Shown here one piece after another: positions 24,430 to 32,829 of a stretch of DNA of 64,000 bases. The stretch comes from an uncultured Faecalibacterium sp. Its GTDB lineage: Bacteria; Bacillota; Clostridia; Oscillospirales; Ruminococcaceae. The notes under the pieces are model-generated. The model was given only the letters and a program-made list of their open reading frames with translations, had not been told where the DNA came from and searched no databases. Every line of letters starts with the position of its first letter. Position 1 is the stretch's first letter. The translations under genes and the position numbers were made by a program. The stretch is from positions 7,858 to 71,857 of the forward strand of contig CAKTGQ010000012.1 of assembly GCA_934561555.1 (NCBI GenBank). The letters run 5' to 3'.

Positions 24430-26244
24430 ATGACTGATTTTGAAAAGACCTACCAGAACTACAACCCCCGGCAGGCTGCGCTGGACGAGGCACGCGCTCT
24501 GCTGACCGCAGCCGCCAAGGCTGCTATGGCAGACGGCACCCTGCCCGAGGCAGAGCTGCCCGCCTTTATCGTGGAGATCCCCGCCGATGTGAAGAACGGC
24601 GATATCGCCTCCAACCTCGCCATGGCCGGTGCACGCACCTGGCGCAAGGCCCCCAAGATGATCGCAGACGCCCTGCTGGCACATCTGCCCTCTATCGAGG
24701 ACAGCGTGTTCTCCAAGGTGGAGGTTGCCGGTCCCGGCTTCATCAACCTGTTCCTGTCCCAGAGCTTCTGGGCAGGCGTTGTGCTGGGTGCCTGCGCCAA
24801 CAAGGAGTATGGCCGCACCGACCACGGCAAGGGTGCAAAGTACAATGTGGAGTTCGTTTCTGCCAACCCCACCGGCCCCATGCACATGGGCAACGCTCGC
24901 GGCGGCGCACTGGGCGACTGTCTGGCCGCTGTGCTGGACTGGTCCGGCTACGATGTGACCCGCGAGTTCTATATCAACGATGCCGGTAACCAGATTCAGA
25001 AGTTCGGTAAAAGTCTGGCAGTGCGCTACCTGCAGCAGTTCTGCGGCGAGGAGGCCTATCCCCTGCCCAAAGAGTGCTATCAGGGCGGCGACATCAAGGT
25101 GCTGGCCGCTGAGTTTGCCGAGCTGAACGGCGACAAGTACGTTGCCGCCTGCTCCGGGCTGAGCGAGGAAGCTCTGTTCGAGAGCGAAGCCTTTGCCGCC
25201 CTGAAGGACGCACTGGTGGCCTACGCCCTGCCCAAGAACATCGCTGCCCTGAAGCGCGACCTCGGCAAGTACCGCATCGACTACGACGTCTGGTTCCACG
25301 AGAGCACCCTGCACGAGTCCGGCGCGGTTCTGGCTGTGGTGGACAAACTGCTGGAGCTGGGTGCCTGCTACAAGGCCGAGGACGGCGCTATCATGTACCG
25401 CAGCGCCCAGTACGCTGCCAAGTACGGCACCGTGAACAAGAAAAAGACCGAGGACGGCACCGAGGAAGAAGCCAAGGACGAGGTGCTGGTGCGCGCCAAC
25501 GGCATCCCCACCTACTTTGCCGCTGATATCGCCTACCACTACAACAAGCTGGCAACCCGCGGCTTTGCCAAGGCCATCGACGTGTGGGGCGCAGACCACC
25601 ACGGCCATGTGGCCCGTATGAAGGGTGCGATGGACGCCATCGGCCTGAACGGCGAGGATCTGGATGTTGTGCTGATGCAGATGGTCAACCTGATGCGGGA
25701 CGGCCAGCCTGTCCGTATGTCCAAGCGCACCGGCAACGCCATCACCCTGACCGATCTGCTGGAAGAGGTACCCATCGACAGCGCACGCTTCCTGTTCAAT
25801 ATGCACGACGCCGGCAGCGGTATCGACTTTGATCTGGATCAGGCCGTTAAGACCGACAACGATAACCCCGTGTACTATGTGCAGTACGCCCATGCTCGCA
25901 TCTGCTCCATCCTGAAGAAGATGGAGAGCGAGGGCGTGCAGTTTGCCGGTGCGGAGAACATCGATGCCACCCTGCTCACCGAGCCCTCCGAGATGGATCT
26001 GATCCGTATGCTGGCCGCCTTCCCGCAGGAGATCGTGATGGCTGCCGAGAAGTACGACCCCAGCCGCATCAACCGCTTTGTCATTGATCTGGCCAGCGCC
26101 TTCCACCGCTTCTACGGCAACTGCCGCATTCAGGGCGCAGACCCCGCCGTGCAGCAGGCACGTCTGGCTCTGTGCATCGGCGTGAAGAACGCCATCTTCA
26201 ACGTGCTTACCATGTTCAAGATCAACGTGCCCGAGAAGATGTAA
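24430..26244 (+). CDS. argS: Arginyl-tRNA synthetase
   Basis: ArgRS charges tRNA-Arg. The 604-residue class I synthetase has an N-terminal Add1 domain, the HIGH-equivalent HMGNARGG (near residue 155, in NPTGPMHMGNARGG), a KMSKS-equivalent VRMSKRTGN (near 428), and a C-terminal DALR anticodon-binding domain (VYYVQYAHARICSILKK near 475, NAIFNVLTMFKINVPEKM at the end). The start is the ATG at 24430 after GAAAGGAATCCGACCC. It is 35 bp after the DUF1934 gene and is the last gene before a MITE-like element. Confidence 0.97.
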   Translation: MTDFEKTYQNYNPRQAALDEARALLTAAAKAAMADGTLPEAELPAFIVEIPADVKNGDIASNLAMAGARTWRKAPKMIADALLAHLPSIEDSVFSKVEVAGPGFINLFLSQSFWAGVVLGACANKEYGRTDHGKGAKYNVEFVSANPTGPMHMGNARGGALGDCLAAVLDWSGYDVTREFYINDAGNQIQKFGKSLAVRYLQQFCGEEAYPLPKECYQGGDIKVLAAEFAELNGDKYVAACSGLSEEALFESEAFAALKDALVAYALPKNIAALKRDLGKYRIDYDVWFHESTLHESGAVLAVVDKLLELGACYKAEDGAIMYRSAQYAAKYGTVNKKKTEDGTEEEAKDEVLVRANGIPTYFAADIAYHYNKLATRGFAKAIDVWGADHHGHVARMKGAMDAIGLNGEDLDVVLMQMVNLMRDGQPVRMSKRTGNAITLTDLLEEVPIDSARFLFNMHDAGSGIDFDLDQAVKTDNDNPVYYVQYAHARICSILKKMESEGVQFAGAENIDATLLTEPSEMDLIRMLAAFPQEIVMAAEKYDPSRINRFVIDLASAFHRFYGNCRIQGADPAVQQARLALCIGVKNAIFNVLTMFKINVPEKM

Positions 26245-26252
26245 CATATGAA

Positions 26253-26421
26253 AACCCTCTCAGTCAAAACCTGACGGTTTTGCCAGCTCTCCCGAAGGGC
26301 GAGCTTTATGCGCTATGAAGATAAACGATTTCTTCACCCGCAAGAAGCCGGTTTCGGGCAGATGAAAAAAGCTCCCCCTTTCGGGGGAGCTGGCACGGCG
26401 CAAGTCGTGACTGAGAGGGTT
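26253..26421. repeat. Complete MITE-like element with 13-bp terminal inverted repeats
   Basis: Perfect 13-bp termini AACCCTCTCAGTC (26253-26265) and GACTGAGAGGGTT (26409-26421) bound a 169-bp non-coding element. Inside are AGCTCTCCC GAA GGGCGAGCT and GCTCCCCC TTTC GGGGGAGC palindromes. It begins 8 bp after the argS stop. I see no convincing target-site duplication. Confidence 0.8.
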
Positions 26422-26483
26422 CGTATCCCAAAAATCTGGCTCCCCTCCGGGGGAGCTTTTTTGAATCATAGCAAGGAGAATCC

Positions 26484-27503
26484 ATGGAACCTTTGAAGAT
26501 CGGCAATATCACCCTGCCCCACCGGGCGGTGTTCGGCCCTATGGCAGGCTTTACGGATGCCCCCTGCCGCCGCCTGATGGCGCAGCACGGCGCGGGCTTT
26601 ACCGTCAGCGAGATGGTGTCCAGCCGGGCGCTGGTGTACGGCGACCATAAGACCGTCAGCCTGCTGAAGGCAGCGCCCAACGGCGCACCCTACGGGGTGC
26701 AGATCTTTGGCGAGGTGCCGGAGATCATGGGCGAGGCCACCGCTGCCATCGAGCAGTACGCATTTGACTTTGTGGACATCAACATGGGCTGCCCTGCCCC
26801 TAAGATCGTTTCCGGCGGGGCGGGCAGCAAGCTGATGCTGGACCCCGACCGCTGCGGGCGCATCGTGGAGCAGGTGGTGGCGCACACCAAGCGCCCCGTC
26901 ACCGTAAAAATGCGTAAGGGCTGGGACGCCGACCACATCACCGCCGTGGAGTGCGCCAAGGCCTGCGAGCAGGCGGGCGCGGCGCTGGTGGCGGTGCACG
27001 CCCGCACCCGGGAGCAGATGTATACCCCGGGCATCGACCCGGAGATCATCGCCCGGGTAAAGGACGCGGTAAAGGTGCCGGTGCTGGGCAACGGCGATAT
27101 CCACTGCGCCGAGGATGCGCTGCGCATGGTGCGGGAGACAAACTGCGATGGTGTGATGATCGCCCGGGGCGCACTGGGTGACCCGTGGCTGTTTGAGCGG
27201 GTGAACGCCGCGCTGGAGGGTCTGCCCGCCCCCAAGGAACCGAACCTGCAGGCGCGGATGAACGCGCTGCGCCGTCAGGTGGAGGAGATGGTAGAGCAGA
27301 AGGGCGAGTTTGTGGCCATGCCGCAGGCGCGCGCCCAGACCATGCACTACATGAAGGGTCTGAAGGGCGCCGCCGCCCTGCGCCGCTACTGCTGCACCCT
27401 GACCCACTTGGAGGACTTGGACGAGTTGATCGCCGCTGTATTTGAAGAGCAGCGCAAGGCCGGGCTGGACCCCGATGATGTGCGGGAAGTGCCGTTCCCG
27501 TAA
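26484..27503 (+). CDS. dusB: tRNA-dihydrouridine synthase (DusB family)
   Basis: Dus enzymes reduce uridines in the tRNA D-loop using FMN and NADPH. The 339-residue TIM-barrel protein starts MEPLKIGNITLPHRAVFGPMAGFTD-type, contains the catalytic Cys in NMGCPAPKIVSGGAGS (near residue 101), RTREQMYTPG (near 175) and the phosphate-binding GNGDIHCAEDA (near 205). A helical C-terminal domain follows. AAGGAG precedes the ATG. Firmicutes commonly carry one DusB-like enzyme; positional specificity is not predicted. Confidence 0.95.
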   Translation: MEPLKIGNITLPHRAVFGPMAGFTDAPCRRLMAQHGAGFTVSEMVSSRALVYGDHKTVSLLKAAPNGAPYGVQIFGEVPEIMGEATAAIEQYAFDFVDINMGCPAPKIVSGGAGSKLMLDPDRCGRIVEQVVAHTKRPVTVKMRKGWDADHITAVECAKACEQAGAALVAVHARTREQMYTPGIDPEIIARVKDAVKVPVLGNGDIHCAEDALRMVRETNCDGVMIARGALGDPWLFERVNAALEGLPAPKEPNLQARMNALRRQVEEMVEQKGEFVAMPQARAQTMHYMKGLKGAAALRRYCCTLTHLEDLDELIAAVFEEQRKAGLDPDDVREVPFP

Positions 27504-27514
27504 GCCCGCGGGCT

Positions 27515-27636
27515 GAACAACGATTTAAAATGGCTTCCGCTTCGCTCTAGCCATATTCAGCGGAAAGAATATTTTAAATAGAGCAATGCCGGAGCGTCTG
27601 CGGACGCTCCGGCATTGCATTTTCACGGAAGGGGTC
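27515..27636 (+). repeat. UGCG-hairpin intergenic repeat, copy B
   Basis: The copy reads AACGATTTAAAATGGC..CCATATTCAGCGGAA.., then a perfect 16-bp hairpin GCAATGCCGGAGCGTC/GACGCTCCGGCATTGC with TGCG loop (27583-27618), then TTTTCACGGAAGGGG. It lies directly after dusB and could terminate it. The arms differ completely from copy A although the flanks are alike. Confidence 0.8.
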
Positions 27637-27930
27637 GTAGCGGGAAACGGCATCTGCCGCGCCGCTTTCTGCGAAAGCGCGGCGCTGCGGGCGGGCTTGC
27701 TCCCCCGGGGGGAGCTGTCGCGCAGCGACTGAGGGGCTTCAAATCGGCGGAGCCGGAAAAAACGGTTAAAAGATCTTCACGCCGATCAGGCGTGAATCTT
27801 CAGTTTTTTCCGGTGTAGCCCTCCCCTTTGGGGTTAAAAGGGGCGAGCAGCCCCTTTTTCGTGGCTCCAGCGCGTCGAAATCGCTGGTGGTTTTCTGGTT
27901 CTCTTTTGCCACCAAAAGAGAACATTCCCC
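27637..27930. repeat. Cluster of palindromes in a 445-bp gene-free gap
   Basis: No gene is visible between 27504 and 27948. After copy B come a MITE fragment (about 27697-27735, with GTCGCGCAGCGAC as at 34889-34901), a nested cruciform with outer arms CCGGAAAAAAC/GTTTTTTCCGG (27753-27763, 27803-27813) and inner arms TTCACGCC/GGCGTGAA, and the inverted repeat GTTCTCTTTT/AAAAGAGAAC near 27898-27924. These look like accumulated repeat debris. Confidence 0.6.
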
Positions 27931-27948
27931 GGCGGCAAGACGTATTTG

Positions 27949-28536
27949 TTACGGCCTTGTCAACTCGTCCAAATTCTGGGTGTAGCAGGGCAGGCAATGT
28001 TCCAGAAACCAGTCGGCTTCCGGGCAGTGCATGGCTTGCAGCGCGGCGCGCTGCTGCGTTAATGCGGCATCAAATTCGTGGTTGCCGCTGCGCTGCTCCT
28101 CGGTGCATTTGATCAGCGCACTCAGCCGGTCGGCGGCCTTGAGCAGCCGGTGTTCCTCTGCTGTCAGGGCGCTGCCGTCCATGCAGGGGGTCAACTCTGC
28201 GGCCAGTTCTGCAGGCAGCAAAGCCGCCATGGAGCGCACACTCTCGGTCTCCAGCGCCTTGTAGGCATCCCGCAGCGCCGGGGAGTGGTACTTGACCGGC
28301 GTGGGCATATCTCCGGTGATGATCTCCGGGGCGTCGTGGTACAGCGCCGCCACCGCCACCACCTCGGGGCGGCAGGGCGTGCCGGTGTAGTGCTTGGCGA
28401 TGAGGCACAGCAGGTGCGCCAGCAGCGCGGTGTCGCAGGTGTGCTCGCTGAGGGATTCCGCCCGGGTGGAGTGCATCAGGCTCCACCGGGTAATGTACTT
28501 CATGCGCGCCAGCAAGGCGCTGAAGGGATACAGCAT
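27949..28536 (-). CDS. HD-domain nucleotidase, YfbR-like
   Basis: The 195-residue protein has the HD metal-binding residues in order: SEHTCDTALLAHLL (His near residue 31), LYHDAPEIITGDMPTPVKY (HD near 68-69), and a later Asp in KAADRLSALIK. The spacing and the segment TGDMPTPVKY are characteristic of YfbR-type 5'-deoxynucleotidases, which dephosphorylate dNMPs. The ATG at 28536 follows AGGAGGCGTATTGTT; the long upstream frame is the antisense of the next gene. It is a single gene with no obvious operon partner. Confidence 0.88.
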   Translation of the reverse strand: MLYPFSALLARMKYITRWSLMHSTRAESLSEHTCDTALLAHLLCLIAKHYTGTPCRPEVVAVAALYHDAPEIITGDMPTPVKYHSPALRDAYKALETESVRSMAALLPAELAAELTPCMDGSALTAEEHRLLKAADRLSALIKCTEEQRSGNHEFDAALTQQRAALQAMHCPEADWFLEHCLPCYTQNLDELTRP

Positions 28537-28674
28537 AACAATACGCCTCCTTTTCTTCACCATACCCGCCGGGCGCTTGGTTGTCAAGCCCTTTTTTCTT
28601 GCCCGCCGCCGTGCTATACTACAAGGAGAGATCAAATCCACTTCCGCGCCGGTGCGCGGAGAAAGAGGAACGCT

Positions 28675-31077
28675 ATGGAAAAGTTTATAAAACCACGGCT
28701 GCTCACACCAAGGGAGCAGAACCATAAAAAATTCTGGCAGGCGGTGGGACTGTGCGCCCTGACGGCGGCGGTATTCTTTCTGCCGTTCTATATCCTTGAC
28801 GGCGGCTTTTTTCACTATGCCGGCGATTTTAACAGCCAGCAGATCAGCTTTTACCGGTATATGAACGGCTTCGTCAAGGGCGCGGGCTACCCGGACAGCA
28901 CCTTTGCCGGTGCGCCGCACAATACCTTTTCGTGGGCGACCGACCTTGGCAGCGGGGTGATGAACGCCTACTCCTTCTACCTGTACGGCTCGCCGTTTTT
29001 CTGGCTGTCGGTGCTGCTGCCGCAGAGCTGGCTGCCCTATATGATGGTGCCGCTGCTGGTGCTCAAGTTCGGCGTGGCGGGCGGCGGCGCGTACCTGTAT
29101 CTGCGCCGCTACGTCAAAAACGAGAACTACGCGGTGCTGGGTGCCTGCCTGTACGCGCTTTCCGGCTTTGCGGTGTACAATGTGTTCTTCAACCACTTTG
29201 TGGATGTGGTGGCGCTGTTCCCCTACCTGCTCTGGGCGCTGGACGAGGCTATTTATGAAAACCGTCACGGTCTGTTCGCCTTCTGGGTGGCGGTGAATCT
29301 GCTGAACAACTATTTCTTCTTTGTAGGACAGGTAATTTTCCTGTGCATCTACTTTGTGTGCAAGCTGACCGCCAAGGACTTCCGGCTGACCGGACGCAAG
29401 TTCGGGCATCTGTTGTGGGAGAGCGTGCTGGGCGTTGCCATGGGCTGTCTGCTGCTGTTCCCGGCGGTGCTCAGCCTGCTGCAGAACCCGCGCACCATCG
29501 ACCTTTCCTCTGGCTGGGGCTTTCTGACCTACGCCAAGGTGCAGCAGTATCTGGCTATCCTGCTCAGCTGGATCCTGCCGCCGGACTCCCCTTATCTCAC
29601 CTCGGTCTGGTCGGAGGGCGTCATCAAGTGGACGAGCATGACGGCCTATCTGCCGCTGTGCAGTCTGGCCGGTGCCATGGCCTACTGGCGCAGCCGGAAA
29701 GCCGACAGCAAAAAGCGCATCGTGGCGGTATGCGCCGTGTGCGCACTGGTGCCGGTGCTGAACAGTGCCTTCTATGCCCTCAACTCCAGCTACTATGCCC
29801 GCTGGTACTATATGCCCACCCTCATCCTTGCCGCCATGACCGTGAATGCGCTGGAGGACCCGGAGATTGATCTGGACGCACCTGCCCGGGGCATTGGCTG
29901 GATCATGCTGGCTACGCTGGTCTTTGCCGTTGTGCCCGTACGGGACGATACCACCGAGACATGGTCCTTCGGCGTGCTGAAAAACCCGGGACAGTTCTTT
30001 GCCGTGCTGGGCTTTGGCCTGCTGGGGCTTATGCTGTACCGTTACCTCTGCGGCAAGTGGCGGCAGGACAGCCGCTTTGCCCAGCGCATGACGGCGGCGG
30101 TGCTGGTGTTTGCCTGCACGTTCGCCATGGTGCACATCGGCATTGGCAAGTTTGGCCAGTGGCACACCGACAGCGACCTTGTGGAGCAGGACACCAACGC
30201 CCTGCTGCTGAAAAACGACCTGCCGGAGGGCGACTACCGCATCGACACCTACAAGATCCACGACAACATCGGGATGTGGCTGGATAAGAGCTGCCTGCAA
30301 TACTTTGGCAGTACGGCTGCCCCCAGCATCCTCAGCTTCTACCCGGGGCTGGGCGTCAAGCGGGACGTGCGCAGCGAGCCGGAGATCGCAAACTACGCGT
30401 TGCGCGGTCTGTTGAGCGTGGAGTACCTCATCACCACCCCGGAAAAGCGCGAGAGCTTTGAGGACGAGGCGGATGAGGGCTGGACCTATCTGGGCGACAT
30501 AGACGGCTACACGCTGTACCGTAACGACAACTATGTGCCCATGGGCTTTACCTACGACTATTATGTGACCGAGGCCACCTACCAGACTTCGATCAAGACC
30601 CTGCGCTCCAACCTGCTGATGCGGGCGCTGGTGCTGGAGGACGAGGACTTAGAAAAATACAGTCCCTACCTGACCGAGCTTTCGAATGCCATGCTGGATG
30701 ACCTGCACTACGACAGCTACACGCAGGACTGCGCCGACCGCCGCGCCCACAGCTGCTCGGTGTTCCAGATGAATAACGCCGGCTTCCACGCCGAGATCAC
30801 GCTGGAAAAGCCGAATCTCGTCTTTTTCTCCGTGCCCTACGATGACGGCTTTACCGCCTACGTCAACGGCGAAAAGACCGACATCCTGCGGGTGGACGAG
30901 GGACTGATGGCAGTGCTCTGCCCGGCGGGCGCAAGCAGCATCGACTTTGTGTATCAGGCTGCCGGGCTTTCTGCCAGCCGGGTGGTGACCGCCGTAGCCA
31001 TTCCGGTGTGGGTGGTGTACGTTGCTTACTTTGTGCACCGCAAGCGCCGCAGCACCGGCACCCCGGCAGAAGAATGA
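28675..31077 (+). CDS. YfhO-family polytopic membrane protein (GT-C-like glycosyltransferase)
   Basis: The 800-residue protein begins MEKFIKPRLLTPREQNHKKF and has about twelve or more hydrophobic helices through residue 490, then a soluble extracytoplasmic region and a final helix (VVTAVAIPVWVVYVAYFV) with a basic tail. The early loop DFNSQQISFYRYMNGF carries an acidic residue where GT-C enzymes hold theirs. This matches YfhO (PF09586), linked in Bacillus and Listeria to glycosylation of teichoic acids. The substrate here is inferred only from the family. AGAGGAA precedes the ATG; a single gene. Confidence 0.85.
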   Translation: MEKFIKPRLLTPREQNHKKFWQAVGLCALTAAVFFLPFYILDGGFFHYAGDFNSQQISFYRYMNGFVKGAGYPDSTFAGAPHNTFSWATDLGSGVMNAYSFYLYGSPFFWLSVLLPQSWLPYMMVPLLVLKFGVAGGGAYLYLRRYVKNENYAVLGACLYALSGFAVYNVFFNHFVDVVALFPYLLWALDEAIYENRHGLFAFWVAVNLLNNYFFFVGQVIFLCIYFVCKLTAKDFRLTGRKFGHLLWESVLGVAMGCLLLFPAVLSLLQNPRTIDLSSGWGFLTYAKVQQYLAILLSWILPPDSPYLTSVWSEGVIKWTSMTAYLPLCSLAGAMAYWRSRKADSKKRIVAVCAVCALVPVLNSAFYALNSSYYARWYYMPTLILAAMTVNALEDPEIDLDAPARGIGWIMLATLVFAVVPVRDDTTETWSFGVLKNPGQFFAVLGFGLLGLMLYRYLCGKWRQDSRFAQRMTAAVLVFACTFAMVHIGIGKFGQWHTDSDLVEQDTNALLLKNDLPEGDYRIDTYKIHDNIGMWLDKSCLQYFGSTAAPSILSFYPGLGVKRDVRSEPEIANYALRGLLSVEYLITTPEKRESFEDEADEGWTYLGDIDGYTLYRNDNYVPMGFTYDYYVTEATYQTSIKTLRSNLLMRALVLEDEDLEKYSPYLTELSNAMLDDLHYDSYTQDCADRRAHSCSVFQMNNAGFHAEITLEKPNLVFFSVPYDDGFTAYVNGEKTDILRVDEGLMAVLCPAGASSIDFVYQAAGLSASRVVTAVAIPVWVVYVAYFVHRKRRSTGTPAEE

Positions 31078-31116
31078 CTTTGACCGGGTCATAAAATAAA
31101 AATTTTAAATTCCCTC

Positions 31117-31144
31117 TTGACTTTACGAAGATAAAGTGTATAAT
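31117..31144 (+). promoter_or_regulatory. Promoter of the T-box/ABC transporter unit
   Basis: TTGACT (31117-31122) and TATAAT (31139-31144) are 16 bp apart and lie immediately upstream of the T-box RNA. Confidence 0.75.
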
Positions 31145-31150
31145 GCAATC

Positions 31151-31434
31151 AAACCGATGAGGCGGAAGAGAACCTGCACAGCGCATCTGCAGTGAGCCCG
31201 GACAGTGCAAACGGGCGAAAGCGGGGCAGAGTTTCGTGGGCCGCCGAGGGCCGGGCAAACGGGCAGAAGCCCCAGTAGCTTTGGACGGAAGTCTCCGTTA
31301 CAGGACAGGGGAGTGTTGGCTCTCCGTGAGTGGCTCTGCTGTATGGGATGCAGAGCAAGCAAGGTGGCACCGCAGAATCGTAATTTACCGATCCTGTCCT
31401 TGTGGATAACACACAGGGACAGGGTCGTTTTGTT
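31151..31434 (+). promoter_or_regulatory. T-box riboswitch, probable tryptophan specifier
   Basis: The T-box sequence AAGGTGGCACCGCAGA is at 31361-31376, followed by a terminator, CGATCCTGTCCTTGTG/CACAGGGACAGGGTCG then TTTTGTTTT (31389-31434). Stem I has base helix GGCGG (31161-31165) pairing CCGCC (31241-31245). The specifier-loop position just before it reads UGG (31237-31239) followed by a purine, the same geometry as the Asn T-box in this window. UGG is the Trp codon and fits the downstream TrpX-type transporter. The canonical GAA before the specifier is absent, so specificity is moderately sure. Confidence 0.85.
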
Positions 31435-31503
31435 TTAAGACCCGTCCCGCAAAGGGAGCGGGTCTTTTGATTTGCCGCCCGCTCCGGGAAAGGAGTTACC
31501 ACT

Positions 31504-32604
31504 ATGAAAAACCTGAACATGATCTCCCGCCGCAGCTTCCTGAAGGCCGCTCTGGCCGCTTCTGCTGTATCTGCCATGGCACTGACCGGCTGCGGCGGTG
31601 CTGCTTCCAGTACCGCCTCCAGCGCGGCAGTTTCTTCCTCCGCAGTGGCATCCGGCAGCGCCGCTGCAGCTGGCGAGACCTTTAAGGTGGGCATCGTCAA
31701 CTATGTGGATCACGCCTCCCTCAACCAGATCGTAGAATCTGTGGAGAGCCGTCTGGACGCCATTGGCAAGGAGAAGGGCGTCACCTTTGACTACGCCGAT
31801 TACTATGCCAACGCACAGGCTGACCAGTCCAACCTGAACCAGATCGGTGCAGACCTTGTGGCTGACGGCGTGGACGTGATCGTGGCCGTGGCCACCCCCA
31901 CCGCCGCTACCATGCTGGCCGCTGTGGAGGACACCGACATCCCGGTGGTCTACTCTGCTGTGACCGACCCCGCCGCCGCCGGATTTGACGGCGAGGAGAA
32001 CATCACCGGCACCTCCGATGCCCTGAACACCGACGCCATCATGAACCTGATCGTGGCGGCAAACCCCGGCATTGACACTATCGGTCTGCTGTATGACCTG
32101 AGTCAGGATTCCTCCACGCAGGCCATTGCGGACGCCAAGGCCTTCTGCGAGAAGAACGGCATCAAGGTGGTGGAAAAGAACGGCACCACCACCGCCGAGG
32201 TGCAGATGGCTGCTGAAGCACTGGTTGCCGCCGGGGTCAAGGCCGTGTTCACCCCCACCGATAACACCATCATGACCGCCGAGCTGTCCATCTACGAAAG
32301 TTTTATCGAAGCCGGTGTGCAGCACTACACCGGTGCCGACAGCTTTGCGCTGAACGGCGCACTGGTGGGCTACGGCGTGGACTATGTCCAGCTGGGTGAG
32401 GCTACCGCCGATATGGTCAGCCAGCTGCTGTGTGACGGCAAGACTCCCGCAGACCTGCCCTACAAGACCTTTGATAATGGCATCGTCACCATCAACACCG
32501 AGACCGCCGAGGCGCTGGGCTTGGATCTGGCAGCCCTGAAGGAAGCCTTCAAGCCCTACTGCACCGAAATTACCGAGGTAACCACCGCCGAGAACTTCTC
32601 CTGA
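31504..32604 (+). CDS. ABC transporter substrate-binding lipoprotein (TrpX-like, ABC_sub_bind family)
   Basis: This extracytoplasmic binding protein starts with a basic RR-containing n-region (ISRRSFLKAAL), a hydrophobic core and lipobox LTGC, so it should be a lipoprotein, possibly Tat-exported. A Ser/Ala-rich linker precedes the type I periplasmic binding fold (FKVGIVNYVDHASLNQIVES; DGVDVIVAVATPTA; PVVYSAVTDP). This family (PF04392/COG2984) is linked to tryptophan or tyrosine import when T-box controlled, which agrees with the upstream UGG T-box. The permease and ATPase follow after a 225-bp gap filled with repeats. Confidence 0.88.
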   Translation: MKNLNMISRRSFLKAALAASAVSAMALTGCGGAASSTASSAAVSSSAVASGSAAAAGETFKVGIVNYVDHASLNQIVESVESRLDAIGKEKGVTFDYADYYANAQADQSNLNQIGADLVADGVDVIVAVATPTAATMLAAVEDTDIPVVYSAVTDPAAAGFDGEENITGTSDALNTDAIMNLIVAANPGIDTIGLLYDLSQDSSTQAIADAKAFCEKNGIKVVEKNGTTTAEVQMAAEALVAAGVKAVFTPTDNTIMTAELSIYESFIEAGVQHYTGADSFALNGALVGYGVDYVQLGEATADMVSQLLCDGKTPADLPYKTFDNGIVTINTETAEALGLDLAALKEAFKPYCTEITEVTTAENFS

Positions 32605-32610
32605 ACGCCC

Positions 32611-32662
32611 CGCTCCGTCAAACCCTGACGGTTTTTCCGGCTCTCCCGCAAGGGAGAGCCTT
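32611..32662 (+). repeat. Fragment of the MITE-like repeat
   Basis: CTCCGTCAAACCCTGACGG..GGCTCTCCC GCAA GGGAGAGCC matches the left half of the elements at 26253 and 34761, but no matching right terminus is present. Confidence 0.5.
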
Positions 32663-32684
32663 TGGCGGTTCTGGGGAAAACGTT

Positions 32685-32804
32685 CCCCTTCCCGTGAAAA
32701 GGGGATTCAGAAAAGCCCGCAGGCTTTTCTGAATCCCGAATAAAAATCCAATTCCGCTAATTATGGCCAGCGCACACGCGGCGGCCATTCAAAATCATCC
32801 CCTC
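32685..32804 (-). repeat. UGCG-hairpin intergenic repeat, copy C (inverted)
   Basis: Read on the minus strand it has AATGGCCGCCGCGTGTGCGCTGGCCATAATTAGCGGAA (in pieces) followed by a 16-bp hairpin GGGATTCAGAAAAGCC/GGCTTTTCTGAATCCC with a TGCG loop, then TTTTCACGGGAAGGGG. It sits inside the ABC operon, oriented against transcription, so its T-run cannot terminate the operon. Confidence 0.8.
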
Positions 32805-32829
32805 AAAAAACATAAAAGGAGCATACACC

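Noticed and set aside
24319..26247. A 642-codon minus-strand open frame opposite argS
   Set aside because: Antisense shadow of argS with biased composition and no family motifs; same cause as other long antisense frames (7120-9420, 38522-40822, 49321-51162, 55357-56742).
27637..27930. CRISPR array or small gene in the palindrome cluster
   Set aside because: Repeats are not regularly spaced direct repeats, and short ORFs there lack ribosome sites and coding character.
30863..31700. Minus-strand ORFs across the T-box region
   Set aside because: They overlap the T-box, its terminator and the lipoprotein gene on the plus strand and show Pro/Arg/Ser-rich random composition.
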